From: Pseudoalteromonas ostreae
Lineage (GTDB): Bacteria > Pseudomonadota > Gammaproteobacteria > Enterobacterales > Alteromonadaceae
Length of the DNA stretch: 64,000 nt
Reading direction: 5' to 3'
Assembly (NCBI RefSeq): GCF_018069805.1
Contig: NZ_JAGPYN010000006.1
Coordinates: forward strand, 62,001-126,000
The notes below the pieces were generated by a model that ran no database searches, was not told where the DNA came from, and saw only the letters and a list, made by a program, of their open reading frames with translations. Each line of letters begins with the position of its first letter. Position 1 is the stretch's first letter. Positions 53,737 through 63,829 of the stretch are shown piece after piece. Position numbers and translations under genes: made by a program.

Positions 53737-55347
53737 GTGCAACAATTTAAACATACCCTCTTAACGCTTTTGGCCCTATGGGCATTCGCACTGATGCCGG
53801 ATGTCATTTATGGCTTGTTTAATCATAACTACTTGGCCGGTTATAACTTCAAAAGCATTATCATTACCTTACTGTTAATGGTCTTCATGCTGTTAAGCCG
53901 CACCCCTAAACTTAACAATATTGTTTTACTTATAATGGCTCTAATGCAGGCCTCTGAACTGATGTACTTCCAATACTTTGGCGGCTTTTACAGTGCTTTT
54001 GATATGGTGCTAATGATGGGTGAAATGCATGATGCACTAATTGGTTTTGCTGATGGTTTGAAATTTATGCTACCGGCGTTCTTTTTATCCATGACATTTT
54101 ATGGTTTCGCGTATTTCACCTATAACAAATATCATAAAACCAGTTTTACCGTGCCTTATATCTGGATATTGTTTGTATTATTGCTCACGTTACCCTTTTT
54201 ACAGTCTTTAGGTTCTAAGAGCTCTCAAAAGTACCAGCCTAATATTGCGCACTCAGCTATGAAAAATGGCTTATACAGTGTGTCATTCTTTAGCGCTCGC
54301 CAGTTAAAAATAATTTTGGGATTACGTAAAGAAATGCCTAGCTATCAGCCTTATCAATTGAGCAAAGGCGCTCCTGCGGATGCAAATATTGTAATTTTAA
54401 TGGGTGAAAGCCTGAGTTATTACAATATGGGTTTATACGGTTACAACAGAGATACAACGCCAGATTTAATGTCGTATAAACAAGACCCTAATTTCTTTTA
54501 TTTACCTGCGATCTCAAGCGCTGTTTCGACACGAGTATCTCTTAGCTTATTTTTTAACACCGTATATGAGCCTAATAATGCTGCCCATATCAGTAAAATG
54601 GATACTGCTTTGTTTCGGTTAGCTAAGCGTCAAGGTTTTGAAACCCATTACATTACTACACAAAAAAATGCAGGAGGCTTAACCTATGCATTTTCACTTG
54701 GGGATATTGATACTTGGAAAGAAGATAAGCATCTAGATCAGTTCGATGGAGATTATGATGATCGTTTATTGATCGAACTTAAATCTATGAATCTTGATTA
54801 CAATAAGCCTCAATTTATTACGTTACATATGCGCAGCGCTCATGCTCCTTATGTAGCTAATTACCCTAAGACTCAAGAAGTGTATCCTGTTGATGAGCAA
54901 CCCTATGAAAAGTACATGCTGAATAGCTACGATAACTCAGTACTTTACACACAAAAGGTGATAGCTAACATTTATGAATTCTTTAAAGGTTCAGGTAAAC
55001 CAACATACATATTCTTCACCCCAGATCATGGTGAACTGACAGGTCAGGATGGTCGTTTTGGACATAACGCTGTCGATATGGATATCGCCCGAGTACCATT
55101 TATGTTTTACGGTGTTGATATTCCAAAAAATGAAATAACTCGAATTAAAAAAGAATTAGGCTGTATGCCTAACCATTATTTAATTAGTCTGCAAGTGGCT
55201 AAAGTATTGGGTTATGACATTAAAAACCCGAATGAAGAGCAAGGTAAGTATTACTTGAACGGCACTGATGTCTTTGGCGAGGCAGGCTTTATGCAGTACG
55301 ATTTAAAGCAAATACAAGATAAAACTTGTCCAGAATTTTCAAAGTAG
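53737..55347 (+). CDS. Phosphoethanolamine transferase-like enzyme (sulfatase fold)
   Basis: 536 residues from GTG 53737 after TGGAA; a GTG at 53725 is a less likely start. Five membrane segments in the first 165 residues are followed by a periplasmic alkaline-phosphatase-fold domain. Active-site features are ILMGESLSYYNMGLYGYNR (metal-binding Glu), SSAVSTRVSLSLFF with the nucleophilic Thr, HMRSAHAPY and TPDHGELTG / GRFGHN with metal-binding Asp/His. These match the EptA/CptA family, which moves phosphoethanolamine onto lipid A or core sugars. Such change lowers negative surface charge and can give polymyxin resistance. The N-terminal half is divergent, so the acceptor is uncertain. It stands alone with its own terminator. 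Confidence 0.86.
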   Translation: MQQFKHTLLTLLALWAFALMPDVIYGLFNHNYLAGYNFKSIIITLLLMVFMLLSRTPKLNNIVLLIMALMQASELMYFQYFGGFYSAFDMVLMMGEMHDALIGFADGLKFMLPAFFLSMTFYGFAYFTYNKYHKTSFTVPYIWILFVLLLTLPFLQSLGSKSSQKYQPNIAHSAMKNGLYSVSFFSARQLKIILGLRKEMPSYQPYQLSKGAPADANIVILMGESLSYYNMGLYGYNRDTTPDLMSYKQDPNFFYLPAISSAVSTRVSLSLFFNTVYEPNNAAHISKMDTALFRLAKRQGFETHYITTQKNAGGLTYAFSLGDIDTWKEDKHLDQFDGDYDDRLLIELKSMNLDYNKPQFITLHMRSAHAPYVANYPKTQEVYPVDEQPYEKYMLNSYDNSVLYTQKVIANIYEFFKGSGKPTYIFFTPDHGELTGQDGRFGHNAVDMDIARVPFMFYGVDIPKNEITRIKKELGCMPNHYLISLQVAKVLGYDIKNPNEEQGKYYLNGTDVFGEAGFMQYDLKQIQDKTCPEFSK

Positions 55348-55360
55348 CTCCTTAGTATTC

Positions 55361-55383
55361 AGCCGCTCTATGGGCGGCTTTTA
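55361..55383 (+). terminator. Rho-independent terminator
   Basis: AGCCGC / GCGGCT stem with a 7-base loop and TTTT, 14 bases after the transferase stop. Confidence 0.75.
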
Positions 55384-55474
55384 TGTTTATAGCACCTTAT
55401 AATTTCAAGTTAGTGTGGTTGATTCACATTAGCTATCTAATATTCTTGATTAACTATAAAAACAAACCTACAAC

Positions 55475-56620
55475 TCACGAATCAATAAGTTCCCTAACCC
55501 TAGAATGAGGGCGGTTGCTGCTTTGTTTTCGGTATTCATTAGGAATTTCACCCACAATACTTTTAAACACTCGGTTAAAAGTCGCTAAAGAAGAAAAGCC
55601 GCTTTCAAGCGCGATGCTTAAAATACTCCAACCTTTAGCATCCTCGCTTACCAATAAAACTTGCGCATATTTAACACGATATTGATTAATAAACAGATTA
55701 AAGTTGGCTACTTTGTAGTGATAGCGAATAGCTCGGCTGATTTTATATTCAGGTACTTGTAATACTTGAGCAAAATCTGAAATTTTAAGATTTGTTTGCA
55801 AGAACAGCTGTTGCTTATTGATAAGTTGATCAATGCCATCGATTAATTCAGGGGCAACATCGATTTGTTCATGTTGGTTGGGGTTTTCAGTTATCTCAAT
55901 AGAGTCATTAAAAATACTAGCTGTATTGCCCTCATTTTTTATACCTTGGCTATTTTTATCTCTCGCTTGAAGAAACATTAATGTTTGCATCGCAAGCACA
56001 ATTAGTAGTGCAGATGAGGTAATAATAATGGGATTATATAGCTCAATTTCAGTCTTACTAAACATTAGCTTAGGTAATACACTTGCATTAAACACAGCTA
56101 AAAACCAAGCGCTGGCAAAGATCACTGATTGCATTTTTTGTGACAGCGTTTTTTCACTGTAGCCTCTTATTGCCTCCCAAAAAGAGAGCACAAGTATGCT
56201 TGATGAAAGCAATATGGTTACTTCATTCACCCCTTGCTTTAAGCGCCACATTATATCACTGGTAGGTAATGGCTGAGGATCAAAACTCACTAAGTAATGC
56301 CATGTTTGGTTAAACATGATCAAGCCTGCAATAGTTGCAGCAAAAACGATATGCCTGCGAGAAATTGGCTTGTGTTCACGAAATAACGCTCTAGCAATCA
56401 ACCATGAAACATTACATGTAGCGCAAGTAAATAGCCCTATTAGGTATTGATACCCTCCGACACTTGACGCACTGAGTTTTTGCGCCCCCACCATACAGAG
56501 CGAGCCACAAAATAGTGCAAACAAATAGTGAACCAGCTGCTTATCTTTTTTCAGTGCATTAAATAACATCAACCCCATGCACACAAAGACGAGAAGGTAA
56601 TAAGGATAATTATTTTGCAT
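55475..56620 (-). CDS. Membrane-bound AraC-family regulator
   Basis: 381 residues. Seven hydrophobic segments fill residues about 5-220 (YYLLVFVCMGLMLFNAL at the start), then a linker and an AraC-type double HTH at about 270-370: KISDFAQVLQVPEYKISRAI and SILSIALESGFSSLATFNRV, FKSIVGEIPNEYRK. A seven-span sensor fused to an AraC domain is a known but less common design in marine Gammaproteobacteria. It is divergent from the DUF2306 gene 223 bp away, a likely target. Confidence 0.88.
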   Translation of the reverse strand: MQNNYPYYLLVFVCMGLMLFNALKKDKQLVHYLFALFCGSLCMVGAQKLSASSVGGYQYLIGLFTCATCNVSWLIARALFREHKPISRRHIVFAATIAGLIMFNQTWHYLVSFDPQPLPTSDIMWRLKQGVNEVTILLSSSILVLSFWEAIRGYSEKTLSQKMQSVIFASAWFLAVFNASVLPKLMFSKTEIELYNPIIITSSALLIVLAMQTLMFLQARDKNSQGIKNEGNTASIFNDSIEITENPNQHEQIDVAPELIDGIDQLINKQQLFLQTNLKISDFAQVLQVPEYKISRAIRYHYKVANFNLFINQYRVKYAQVLLVSEDAKGWSILSIALESGFSSLATFNRVFKSIVGEIPNEYRKQSSNRPHSRVRELIDS

Positions 56621-56843
56621 AACAGGTCGCTCTTAAAATGACGTTGTATAAACAACGTTGCTTTAACTTGCATATTACAAAGTAACTCTAGCGATGGCAA
56701 AAAGACTTTGTTAGTGAATGTGTCAGTAACTAATTAAGCATAAAAAAATATCCATATATCGTTGCTCAAGTTTCGAATTTGAGAAGTATTCGCCCTGAAA
56801 GTCTTTATATTTGGGCTATTAAAACGATTTAATGGAAAAGTAC

Positions 56844-57653
56844 ATGTTAATGCAAAAAATGAAAACAACCCCAAATAGGCTGCTCGAAAACAGTAAAAAA
56901 ATATGGTTTATTTGCTTACTAATGGCACAAGGTTGCTTTGTAATTTACCTTATTTGGGGGTATGCCCTGACTAGCGTTACTACAGGTTTATCTGGCTGGG
57001 TCCGCCTTAACAATACCGCCTATGTTGCGAGCGACCCCATCGGTAATTTAATCTATGCCACGCATGTGCTACTTGCCGTAGTAATGATAATCGGCGGGAG
57101 TTTGCAATTAATCCCCGCAATAAGAGCAAAATATACTAAGTTTCATCGCTATAACGGGCGCGTATTCGTACTGTTAGCTTGTACCATTTCAATCGCAGGA
57201 ATGTACCTTATGATTGTTAGAGGCACAGTAGGCAACCTGCTAATGCATAGCCTGACAATGTTTAGTGGTGGTATGGTTATTTTATCAAGCATATTTGCAG
57301 TGCTGGCTGCTAGAGGGCGCAATATAAACTCCCATCAAATATGGGCAATTCGTTTATTCCTTGCAGCAAACAGCGTGCTATTTTTTAGGTTGATGATTTT
57401 TGCCTGGTTTTTAACGTTTGGCTCACTCGGGATTGATACTGCAACGTTCACAGGGCCAACCGTGTTAGCTGTTAGCATATGTTCTTATTTGATGCCGTTG
57501 CTCATTGCTGAACTGGTTAGGTATGCGGGGAAAACATCTAATAAGGTGGTAACAATCACCACCGCAGCTTTAATAATGTTGATATCCATTGTATTTTTAG
57601 TGGGCTTATTTGGTGTAGTGTTAGCAAATTGGTACCCAGCGGTAGTTGGCTAA
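56844..57653 (+). CDS. DUF2306 membrane protein
   Basis: 269 residues from ATG 56844, with GGA seven bases upstream; starts at 56832 or 56850 are possible. Seven to eight membrane segments contain the DUF2306 marks: HVLLAVVMIIGGSLQLIPAI with a conserved His, KFHRYNGRVFVLLA, and NSHQIWAIRLFLAANSVLFF. The conserved His pairs on the membrane faces suggest haem or metal binding, but no function is established for the family. It is transcribed away from the AraC-type regulator. Confidence 0.82.
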   Translation: MLMQKMKTTPNRLLENSKKIWFICLLMAQGCFVIYLIWGYALTSVTTGLSGWVRLNNTAYVASDPIGNLIYATHVLLAVVMIIGGSLQLIPAIRAKYTKFHRYNGRVFVLLACTISIAGMYLMIVRGTVGNLLMHSLTMFSGGMVILSSIFAVLAARGRNINSHQIWAIRLFLAANSVLFFRLMIFAWFLTFGSLGIDTATFTGPTVLAVSICSYLMPLLIAELVRYAGKTSNKVVTITTAALIMLISIVFLVGLFGVVLANWYPAVVG

Positions 57654-57703
57654 TAGCCACATAATTATTAACAATAATAGAAGGCCTAACCCAGCAATCT
57701 ATT

Positions 57704-58735
57704 TCAGGGAGATGCGGGCTCTTTTACGGTAGTTGCTAAATCGATATTTGGGTCAGTAATACGCGCCAAAATAAGCCAGAGCTTATCAAGTGGAAATTGG
57801 TTACTGAGTTGTTGATATTGTCCTGGTATCAGCTGCTGATCTTTTTGCTGTGCAACCACGAATGAAAATACATAATAACCTTCAAGGCCCATTCTTAAAT
57901 CACTCATAATTACTTGCTCATCTTGTTGATACACCCCATAAAGTCCTTTGGTAAAGTTTTGCAGTAAGGTTATCTGCTTAGCACCATCAAGCTTTGCTAG
58001 TAGCGTATTTTCGCTAGGGTAAAATTGCATATCAACGTTGTCTGCGTCATCAAACACAGAGGCATAAATCTCATAATGCCCAAACTCGGTAACGGCCACA
58101 GCCCGCCACAACAAAGTATTAAATGGCGTTGGTGTACTTTCAAAGTGCTTAAATATGATATTTTGGGTATTTAGTGCCTGATGAATTTTATCTTCGATAT
58201 GCCATTTAGCCGTCAACCCCCAAGCTAAATAAAGCGAACTGACGATTAACGCAGCAGTATTTATACGCTGTGCGTAAGGCCGCATACGTGCCAAGCAAAG
58301 CGCTATACAAGAGAGTAACAATGGCAATGTATACACAGGATCAATTATAAATATGCTCGATATACCAAAAGGGTAAGTCGTCAAAGGCCACAGCAATTGT
58401 GTGCCATAAACGGTAAAACTATCGAGCAATGAATGAGTACTTAAAATTAAAAATAAAGCAACAGACCAGCGCCGCAACGATACATCTTTTGCCCAATCCA
58501 TTTTAAGTAAAAGCCAGGCAAACAAGGGGCTCATTAACAACTGCACAAGAAAAGAATGACTAAAACTGCGATGTTGAACAAAGTTTTCAACATCGCCACC
58601 AAAATTAATGAGCACATCTAAATCAGGTAACGTGCCAAACGCCGCACCAACCAATAGCGATTTTCGGCCAAGCTTATTGCCTAATACTGAATAAGCAACT
58701 GCGCTACCAAGTACAACTTGTGTGAGTGAATCCAA
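57704..58735 (-). CDS. YdjM-type metal-dependent membrane hydrolase (DUF457)
   Basis: 343 residues. The N-terminus MDSLTQVVLGSAVAYSVLG and the motifs GTLPDLDVLI and FVQHRSFSHSFL carry the conserved Asp/His residues of the YdjM/DUF457 family, thought to bind metal at the membrane. Four to five membrane segments occupy the first 190 residues, followed by a soluble C-terminal domain of about 150 residues with no known motif. Some members are LexA controlled; no SOS box is seen here. It is convergent with the DUF2306 gene. Confidence 0.88.
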   Translation of the reverse strand: MDSLTQVVLGSAVAYSVLGNKLGRKSLLVGAAFGTLPDLDVLINFGGDVENFVQHRSFSHSFLVQLLMSPLFAWLLLKMDWAKDVSLRRWSVALFLILSTHSLLDSFTVYGTQLLWPLTTYPFGISSIFIIDPVYTLPLLLSCIALCLARMRPYAQRINTAALIVSSLYLAWGLTAKWHIEDKIHQALNTQNIIFKHFESTPTPFNTLLWRAVAVTEFGHYEIYASVFDDADNVDMQFYPSENTLLAKLDGAKQITLLQNFTKGLYGVYQQDEQVIMSDLRMGLEGYYVFSFVVAQQKDQQLIPGQYQQLSNQFPLDKLWLILARITDPNIDLATTVKEPASP

Positions 58736-58801
58736 TGAAAGCCTCTTTTCAAAATCGGTTAAAATACCTAGTTATATTGTGCTGCTGATCCGATTAGGTA
58801 C

Positions 58802-60118
58802 TTAATCAAATTTTGCTAAAATACCTAAATCAACATAATTGCTAAATTCGGGCTTAGTTAAATGCCCACCCGCAGAGATCGTTTCTGATAATTGCGTATA
58901 AGTTGCTTTATCCGTTGCATTACCTGCATAACCAAACAATAAGAGTTCTAACTGCTCTAGTTTTACTGCTCCTTCAGGCTCTGGGAAAACATCACCAAAA
59001 GATAAATCTGGTATTTGGCCTCGAATACCACCATTAACCTCCCATTCAAAACGACTTTCTTGGGTACCACCAACTAAAAAGTTAAAAACCCATAGCGAGC
59101 GACCAAATCGGCTATCCGCATTGCTAAAGTCGTATTCTAAATTCGAATTATTCGCAAATTGAAGTAAGCTAGTGGCAAGCCCCTCTGAAATAGCAGGTAA
59201 ATCAGTTAGGGTATAACTGCCGTCACCATTAACGCTATTTCGAGCATAGCTAAAAAAATCTACATCAACATTATCTACATTACGCGACTCACTCTGATTT
59301 CGAACATAAAAGTTATGTTCAGTTACTGATGGGAATATATAAAGCGGATCAAAGCCGGAACTACCTGTTGAGTGAACATATCGGTATTTATGCTCTGCAA
59401 GAAAATAACCCCGCGTACCGGCATACGAGTGATACTGCGAATTGCTTGGTAATACTTCTACTCCTTGGTGGCTAAAATCAGACTCTTTTAACTTAACTGT
59501 ATATGAGTCTTGAGGTATATCCAGCACTGCGGCTTTCACATCTAAACCATTATTAGCCACAGCCATAAAGTAGAGCTTCTTATCAGCAGGGCACACGGAA
59601 ACCCTATCGGTTAAAGTCGTGCCATAACTTGTTTGCAAACTGTAGTCATTGCCAATGTTACCTAGTTCAAATGTATCTAGTTCGTAAGTTTCACAGCCAC
59701 AATCAGCTTTATAACTATAAAAGTCGAACTTACCTAAATTAGTTCGGTCTTGAATATCAAGTTCACTTTTTATCAAAGTATACTCTTCAAAATCATATTC
59801 TATTTCGTCAGCCAACACCGAAATATGCATAGTGCCTGCGGGCACAGCATCAGAGTATATGCCTTGCTCATTAGTTTTAGCAGAGCCTAATGATTCACCA
59901 TTTTTATCATGAAACACAACATCAGCTTGGTATGGATATTCTATACCACACTGATATGAATAAGCTTGCAAAGAAATAGTTTGTGTTTTTTGTACTGCAA
60001 CACCATTATCAGTCGTTTGATTACTTGAGTTTCTGTTCTTGTCACTAGAGGAGCCGCCACATGCAGTTAAAACTATAGATATAGCCGTTACCACAGATAA
60101 TAAAAGGTACTGCTTCAT
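58802..60118 (-). CDS. Lipoprotein of unknown function
   Basis: 438 residues. Lipoprotein signal SIVLTACGGSSSD (Cys near 20) is followed by a Ser/Asn-rich linker and a beta-sandwich-like part at about 48-125 (YQADVVFHDKNGESLGSAKT, NEQGIYSDAVPAGTMHISVL) that resembles carboxypeptidase regulatory repeats. The remaining 300 residues have Cys pairs (KADCGCETYE) and no catalytic signature. It probably sits on the inner face of the outer membrane or at the cell surface. The gene lies 66 bp upstream of the YdjM-type gene on the same strand. Confidence 0.7.
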   Translation of the reverse strand: MKQYLLLSVVTAISIVLTACGGSSSDKNRNSSNQTTDNGVAVQKTQTISLQAYSYQCGIEYPYQADVVFHDKNGESLGSAKTNEQGIYSDAVPAGTMHISVLADEIEYDFEEYTLIKSELDIQDRTNLGKFDFYSYKADCGCETYELDTFELGNIGNDYSLQTSYGTTLTDRVSVCPADKKLYFMAVANNGLDVKAAVLDIPQDSYTVKLKESDFSHQGVEVLPSNSQYHSYAGTRGYFLAEHKYRYVHSTGSSGFDPLYIFPSVTEHNFYVRNQSESRNVDNVDVDFFSYARNSVNGDGSYTLTDLPAISEGLATSLLQFANNSNLEYDFSNADSRFGRSLWVFNFLVGGTQESRFEWEVNGGIRGQIPDLSFGDVFPEPEGAVKLEQLELLLFGYAGNATDKATYTQLSETISAGGHLTKPEFSNYVDLGILAKFD

Positions 60119-60443
60119 TATTCATCCATTAAAGTTTTTTATTTCAGAGTGCTATTATCCCTAGTTATACTTAATTAAAGCAACACAAATGTAAAATTAT
60201 TGTATTCTTTTATGTTATTACTTACACTAATTAATGAAAAAAACTCATCAACAACCCTACCACACCTTTAAACCACACCAATTAATCCTTTTAGCGATAA
60301 GTTTGATGAGCTTACCAAAAGGCCGTGAAATATTGAAATGAATAAAAACTTGCTAATACAATACTTGGAAAACTTAGTAGCGTGTAAAGTGATGGGTCAG
60401 GAAAAATGCAAGGCCTGAACCCATAAATTATCGCCACAGAATA
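60119..60443. other. Intergenic region
   Basis: 325 bp upstream of the lipoprotein gene and downstream of the DUF4785 gene. It is AT-rich, with no gene seen. The only marked structure is the hairpin at 60393-60423. Confidence 0.5.
60393..60423 (-). terminator. Hairpin after the DUF4785 gene
   Basis: On the minus strand TGGGTTCAGG pairs with CCTGACCCA with one bulged base and a 12-base loop, 21 bases after the stop. The following U content is poor. Confidence 0.4.
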
Positions 60444-61526
60444 TTATTGCCCTTGGGCAAACTTTAACATTCGCGTTTGATCCGTTAATTCAATATCGAT
60501 GAGCTCAAATGGCGCTTTGGCTGTTTTAGCGACAGAAAATGGCATCATAAATTGAGCTTGATTATCTATCTGCTTGGCAACTTCTACCGTAGCCAATTTT
60601 ACCCGCTCCCCTTTGCTCCCCTTTCCGGTCAGTGTCGCGCGAATAGCGAAGCGGCCAGAATCGGTCACTTGTACCGGAACCTCTGCTTGGTACTGGCTGT
60701 TCCCTAAATATGCAATTTTGGCAGTATCCATAGTAATGGTTTGCGCACTGTGTACAAAAGGCATTTTTATAGAGCGCTTTACAATTAGCCCATTTATTTT
60801 CGTTTTAACATTTGCCTCAAGCTCATAATACCCTTTCGCTGCACCAATGGTTTCAAGCGGGTAAGTAAATACTGCCTCACCGTTTTCATAACCCACATCA
60901 AGTTGCTCGCCATCAGGAGCAAATAACGTTAGTTGAACATCGTTATCCTTAAAGCGCTTTTGCCCCATACTAAGCTGCATGTTTAAACGTTGTTGATGCT
61001 GTTTTAATTTAAACTGGCTTTTGGCATGTAGCGCATTGCGCGAGCCTTTTTCAATAACGTGCACTAAATAGGTGTCATTGTCATTGAGGGCCTGCCTTGT
61101 TTTGATCATTGCATTACCGTTGACTTGGCCTAACTTAAGCCCAATGCTACCATCACTAAATCCAGCATTTTGCATTTGCTCACGTGCCGCAGCTTGCATT
61201 GGCAGCTGTTTAAAATTTGCATCGCGCACTGAGAGCTTGTCGAGCTGTAATCCATGAGGCTTAAACACTTCGCCACTATCAAAGCGCGCTTTTGGCGCGA
61301 TACGAATAAAGTTATCAGCTTGATTAACAAATACTGGCACGCCGTGTTTTAACTCTTTTCCTGAAACATGCTGCCAATATTCGACACTGTCTTTTTCAAG
61401 TGTTTGTAATTGCGAAACAGGCGCAGACTGCACTTGTGGAAATTGGTACACCGTTTGCCCATTCGCATTCGCCGCTGTGCTTACAAGCATCATAGCAACA
61501 CATAGTTTGGTTAACTTTTTGATCAT
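60444..61526 (-). CDS. DUF4785-type exported protein, probable lipase partner
   Basis: 360 residues from the ATG at 61526, chosen for AGGAG upstream; a longer in-frame reading from 61571 would overlap the lipase gene. Signal peptide LCVAMMLVSTAANA is clear. The mature protein is beta-rich with three domain-like parts (about 80-180, 180-270, 270-360) and contains EVFKPHGLQLDKL and TYLVHVIEKGSRN. This fits the DUF4785 family. Ten bases separate it from the secreted lipase gene upstream, and the ribosome site overlaps that stop codon, so the pair is co-translated. It may help fold, carry or regulate the lipase, as foldases do for other lipases. Confidence 0.8.
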   Translation of the reverse strand: MIKKLTKLCVAMMLVSTAANANGQTVYQFPQVQSAPVSQLQTLEKDSVEYWQHVSGKELKHGVPVFVNQADNFIRIAPKARFDSGEVFKPHGLQLDKLSVRDANFKQLPMQAAAREQMQNAGFSDGSIGLKLGQVNGNAMIKTRQALNDNDTYLVHVIEKGSRNALHAKSQFKLKQHQQRLNMQLSMGQKRFKDNDVQLTLFAPDGEQLDVGYENGEAVFTYPLETIGAAKGYYELEANVKTKINGLIVKRSIKMPFVHSAQTITMDTAKIAYLGNSQYQAEVPVQVTDSGRFAIRATLTGKGSKGERVKLATVEVAKQIDNQAQFMMPFSVAKTAKAPFELIDIELTDQTRMLKFAQGQ

Positions 61527-61536
61527 TGTCTGGCTC

Positions 61537-62403
61537 CTAAATTTGATTTTTAAGCATGTCTGGTAAGCCAAAGCAATTGCGGCGACTTTGCTGGTGACTT
61601 AAGGGTTCACCGCCTTGGGTGCGTGATTTATCTGTAAACCACACTACCCCCGCTAACGACTGAGAGCTGCAATTTAAGAAGCCATCTGAACAACTATCTA
61701 ACCAATTTTGCGTAACTTCAAGTGCCACTTGGTTTTGATATCCACCGCAATAGCTATCGCTGTCCCATACTGCTGAATCAACGTCACTACCCACAACGCT
61801 TTCAAAGCGAGATGGTAAACTTGGCCTGTTCGGTGTGCCATTGAGCCACTGCGCGTTATACGACGCCATCCAAGATACTTGCTGTTGCTTCACTGCATCA
61901 TTGCCATAACCGAGCAGCCAGCCCAAAGTTTGCTCAAAAGTGTTGCCTGCAACGACCGCATCAGCGAGCGGAGTACCACCACTAGAAGGCGCCAGTGCGA
62001 TTGTGCGCGTCACTTTATTAATAATATTAGGAAAGCGGCTATCCCATGTCGGGTTTGACAAAATCCAACGCACAACATTACCGCCGTTAGAATGGGTGAT
62101 CAGTGTTAACTCAGTAATATTTCTATTATTGATAAATGTGGTGAGTTGCTCGGCTAAGCAACCAACAGCGCCGTCAGCCCACATGTATTGCTCAAAATCA
62201 CAATTAATAACCGTGTAGTTATTGGTGTTAGGTAAACCTTGGCGCACAGTATCAACAAAGCTACCCGTCCAATAATCATTATATGCATCACTTTGCTGGC
62301 CAGTACCGTGTACAAATGCGATCCCTTGCGCAGCAAAAGCGCCTTGACTCAAGCCCGCCGCCAAGGCTAAAGCAGGCATCAATGAGGGTATTTTTATTTT
62401 CAT
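61537..62403 (-). CDS. Secreted alpha/beta hydrolase (lipase/esterase)
   Basis: 288 residues with signal peptide LALAAGLSQGAFAAQ. The mature enzyme has the oxyanion region IAFVHGTGQQSDAY, the nucleophile elbow LITHSNGGNVV (Ser near 105), APSSGGTPLAD, and further acidic and His residues toward the C-terminus (GGEPLSHQQSRRNCFG). Several Cys (CDFEQ, GCLAEQ, CGGY, SCSDGFLNC) suggest disulphides, as expected for an exported enzyme. It should hydrolyse lipids or short esters outside the cytosol. The DUF4785 gene follows in the same operon. Confidence 0.85.
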   Translation of the reverse strand: MKIKIPSLMPALALAAGLSQGAFAAQGIAFVHGTGQQSDAYNDYWTGSFVDTVRQGLPNTNNYTVINCDFEQYMWADGAVGCLAEQLTTFINNRNITELTLITHSNGGNVVRWILSNPTWDSRFPNIINKVTRTIALAPSSGGTPLADAVVAGNTFEQTLGWLLGYGNDAVKQQQVSWMASYNAQWLNGTPNRPSLPSRFESVVGSDVDSAVWDSDSYCGGYQNQVALEVTQNWLDSCSDGFLNCSSQSLAGVVWFTDKSRTQGGEPLSHQQSRRNCFGLPDMLKNQI

Positions 62404-62581
62404 ATGTGTTCCTATTCATTGTAGTTATATCTATCAGATTAAAGGTGTGACCTCCGATCAGAAAATAGACCAAAAACAAACAAACGCAACAAATAATTTA
62501 CATAAAAGCAACCTTTACGTGCTATTTTCAACCTTTCCATTGATTTTATTGTTAAATAAGAATTAAACAATGGCAATGTAA

Positions 62582-62968
<387 letters not shown>

Positions 62969-62989
62969 ATACACAGTTTTATTAAAAAA

Positions 62990-63829
62990 CTAACGAACAA
63001 TGAACCTCTCGCTACATAGCTGAATTAACCAATTTGGTAGCGGGTATTTGGCATATACTGTATTTAAAAAGTTCTCCCATGCTTTGCCTTTGAGTTGTTC
63101 AATTTCACTCTCAGAGACCAACCCTCTATATAGCTGGGCAAAATCTTTTAAAAACTGTATATCACGACGTCGACTATTTTTGGCGTACCCTTTACCTGCG
63201 TAATGAATAAAGTCAGCATCTAAATAGCCCTCTTTACCAAACATATCCATTCGGTTAAAAGCTTTGTCAAATGAGCTATGTGCGATGCCATTTTTATGGA
63301 GTGTATAATTGAAATAGCTCTGATCATAATGCGTTATTTTATTACAAACCTTGTGCAAATCATCGAGCGTAGTCTTTTTAAAAAGAGCACATTGGTTAGA
63401 TGTTAAAATGATACCTGCATTATAATAAACTGGTCGGTTACTCTTATGCGGCCAATCGACTTTACCAAGTGCATCGCATACCATAGCGACATCTTGCTCG
63501 CGTTCTTGAATCACACCTTCATCAAACCAATAAGCAGTTTGCAAATCGTTATAAAGGTCAAAAACATTTCTAGCATGCGGTGTAATTAAAACATCAGCGT
63601 CTACGTAGAGCACTCTGTCATATGTTTCGAGCAACTCACCGATTCTCAACTTCTCTGTCCACGCAGGGCTTGCATTGTATATTGGGTTTTCGATCTTTAT
63701 CGGATAGTGCAATCGGTCAGATATTATTAAATCTGCCCCCACTTTTTCGGCGTAATGCTTAAAACTCAAAATTGCGGCTTGATACATTGGGTTATCGCCA
63801 ATGGCAAGGGTAAATATGGCTTTTTTCAT
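62990..63829 (-). CDS. Glycosyltransferase (GT8-like, nucleotide-diphospho-sugar transferase fold)
   Basis: 279 residues from the ATG at 63829; a TTG at 63841 would add four. The N-terminus KKAIFTLAIGDNPMYQAAIL and the central RVLYVDADVLITPHARNVF carry the DxD sugar-nucleotide/metal motif of GT-A enzymes. VYYNAGIILTSNQCALF and THYDQSYFNYTL match the acceptor-side and D-Q-motifs of GT8-like families. It should transfer a sugar to a surface glycan or protein in the cytosol. No other glycan gene is adjacent in the window, so its pathway is unknown. The last 160 bases after it contain no recognisable feature. Confidence 0.85.
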   Translation of the reverse strand: MKKAIFTLAIGDNPMYQAAILSFKHYAEKVGADLIISDRLHYPIKIENPIYNASPAWTEKLRIGELLETYDRVLYVDADVLITPHARNVFDLYNDLQTAYWFDEGVIQEREQDVAMVCDALGKVDWPHKSNRPVYYNAGIILTSNQCALFKKTTLDDLHKVCNKITHYDQSYFNYTLHKNGIAHSSFDKAFNRMDMFGKEGYLDADFIHYAGKGYAKNSRRRDIQFLKDFAQLYRGLVSESEIEQLKGKAWENFLNTVYAKYPLPNWLIQLCSERFIVR

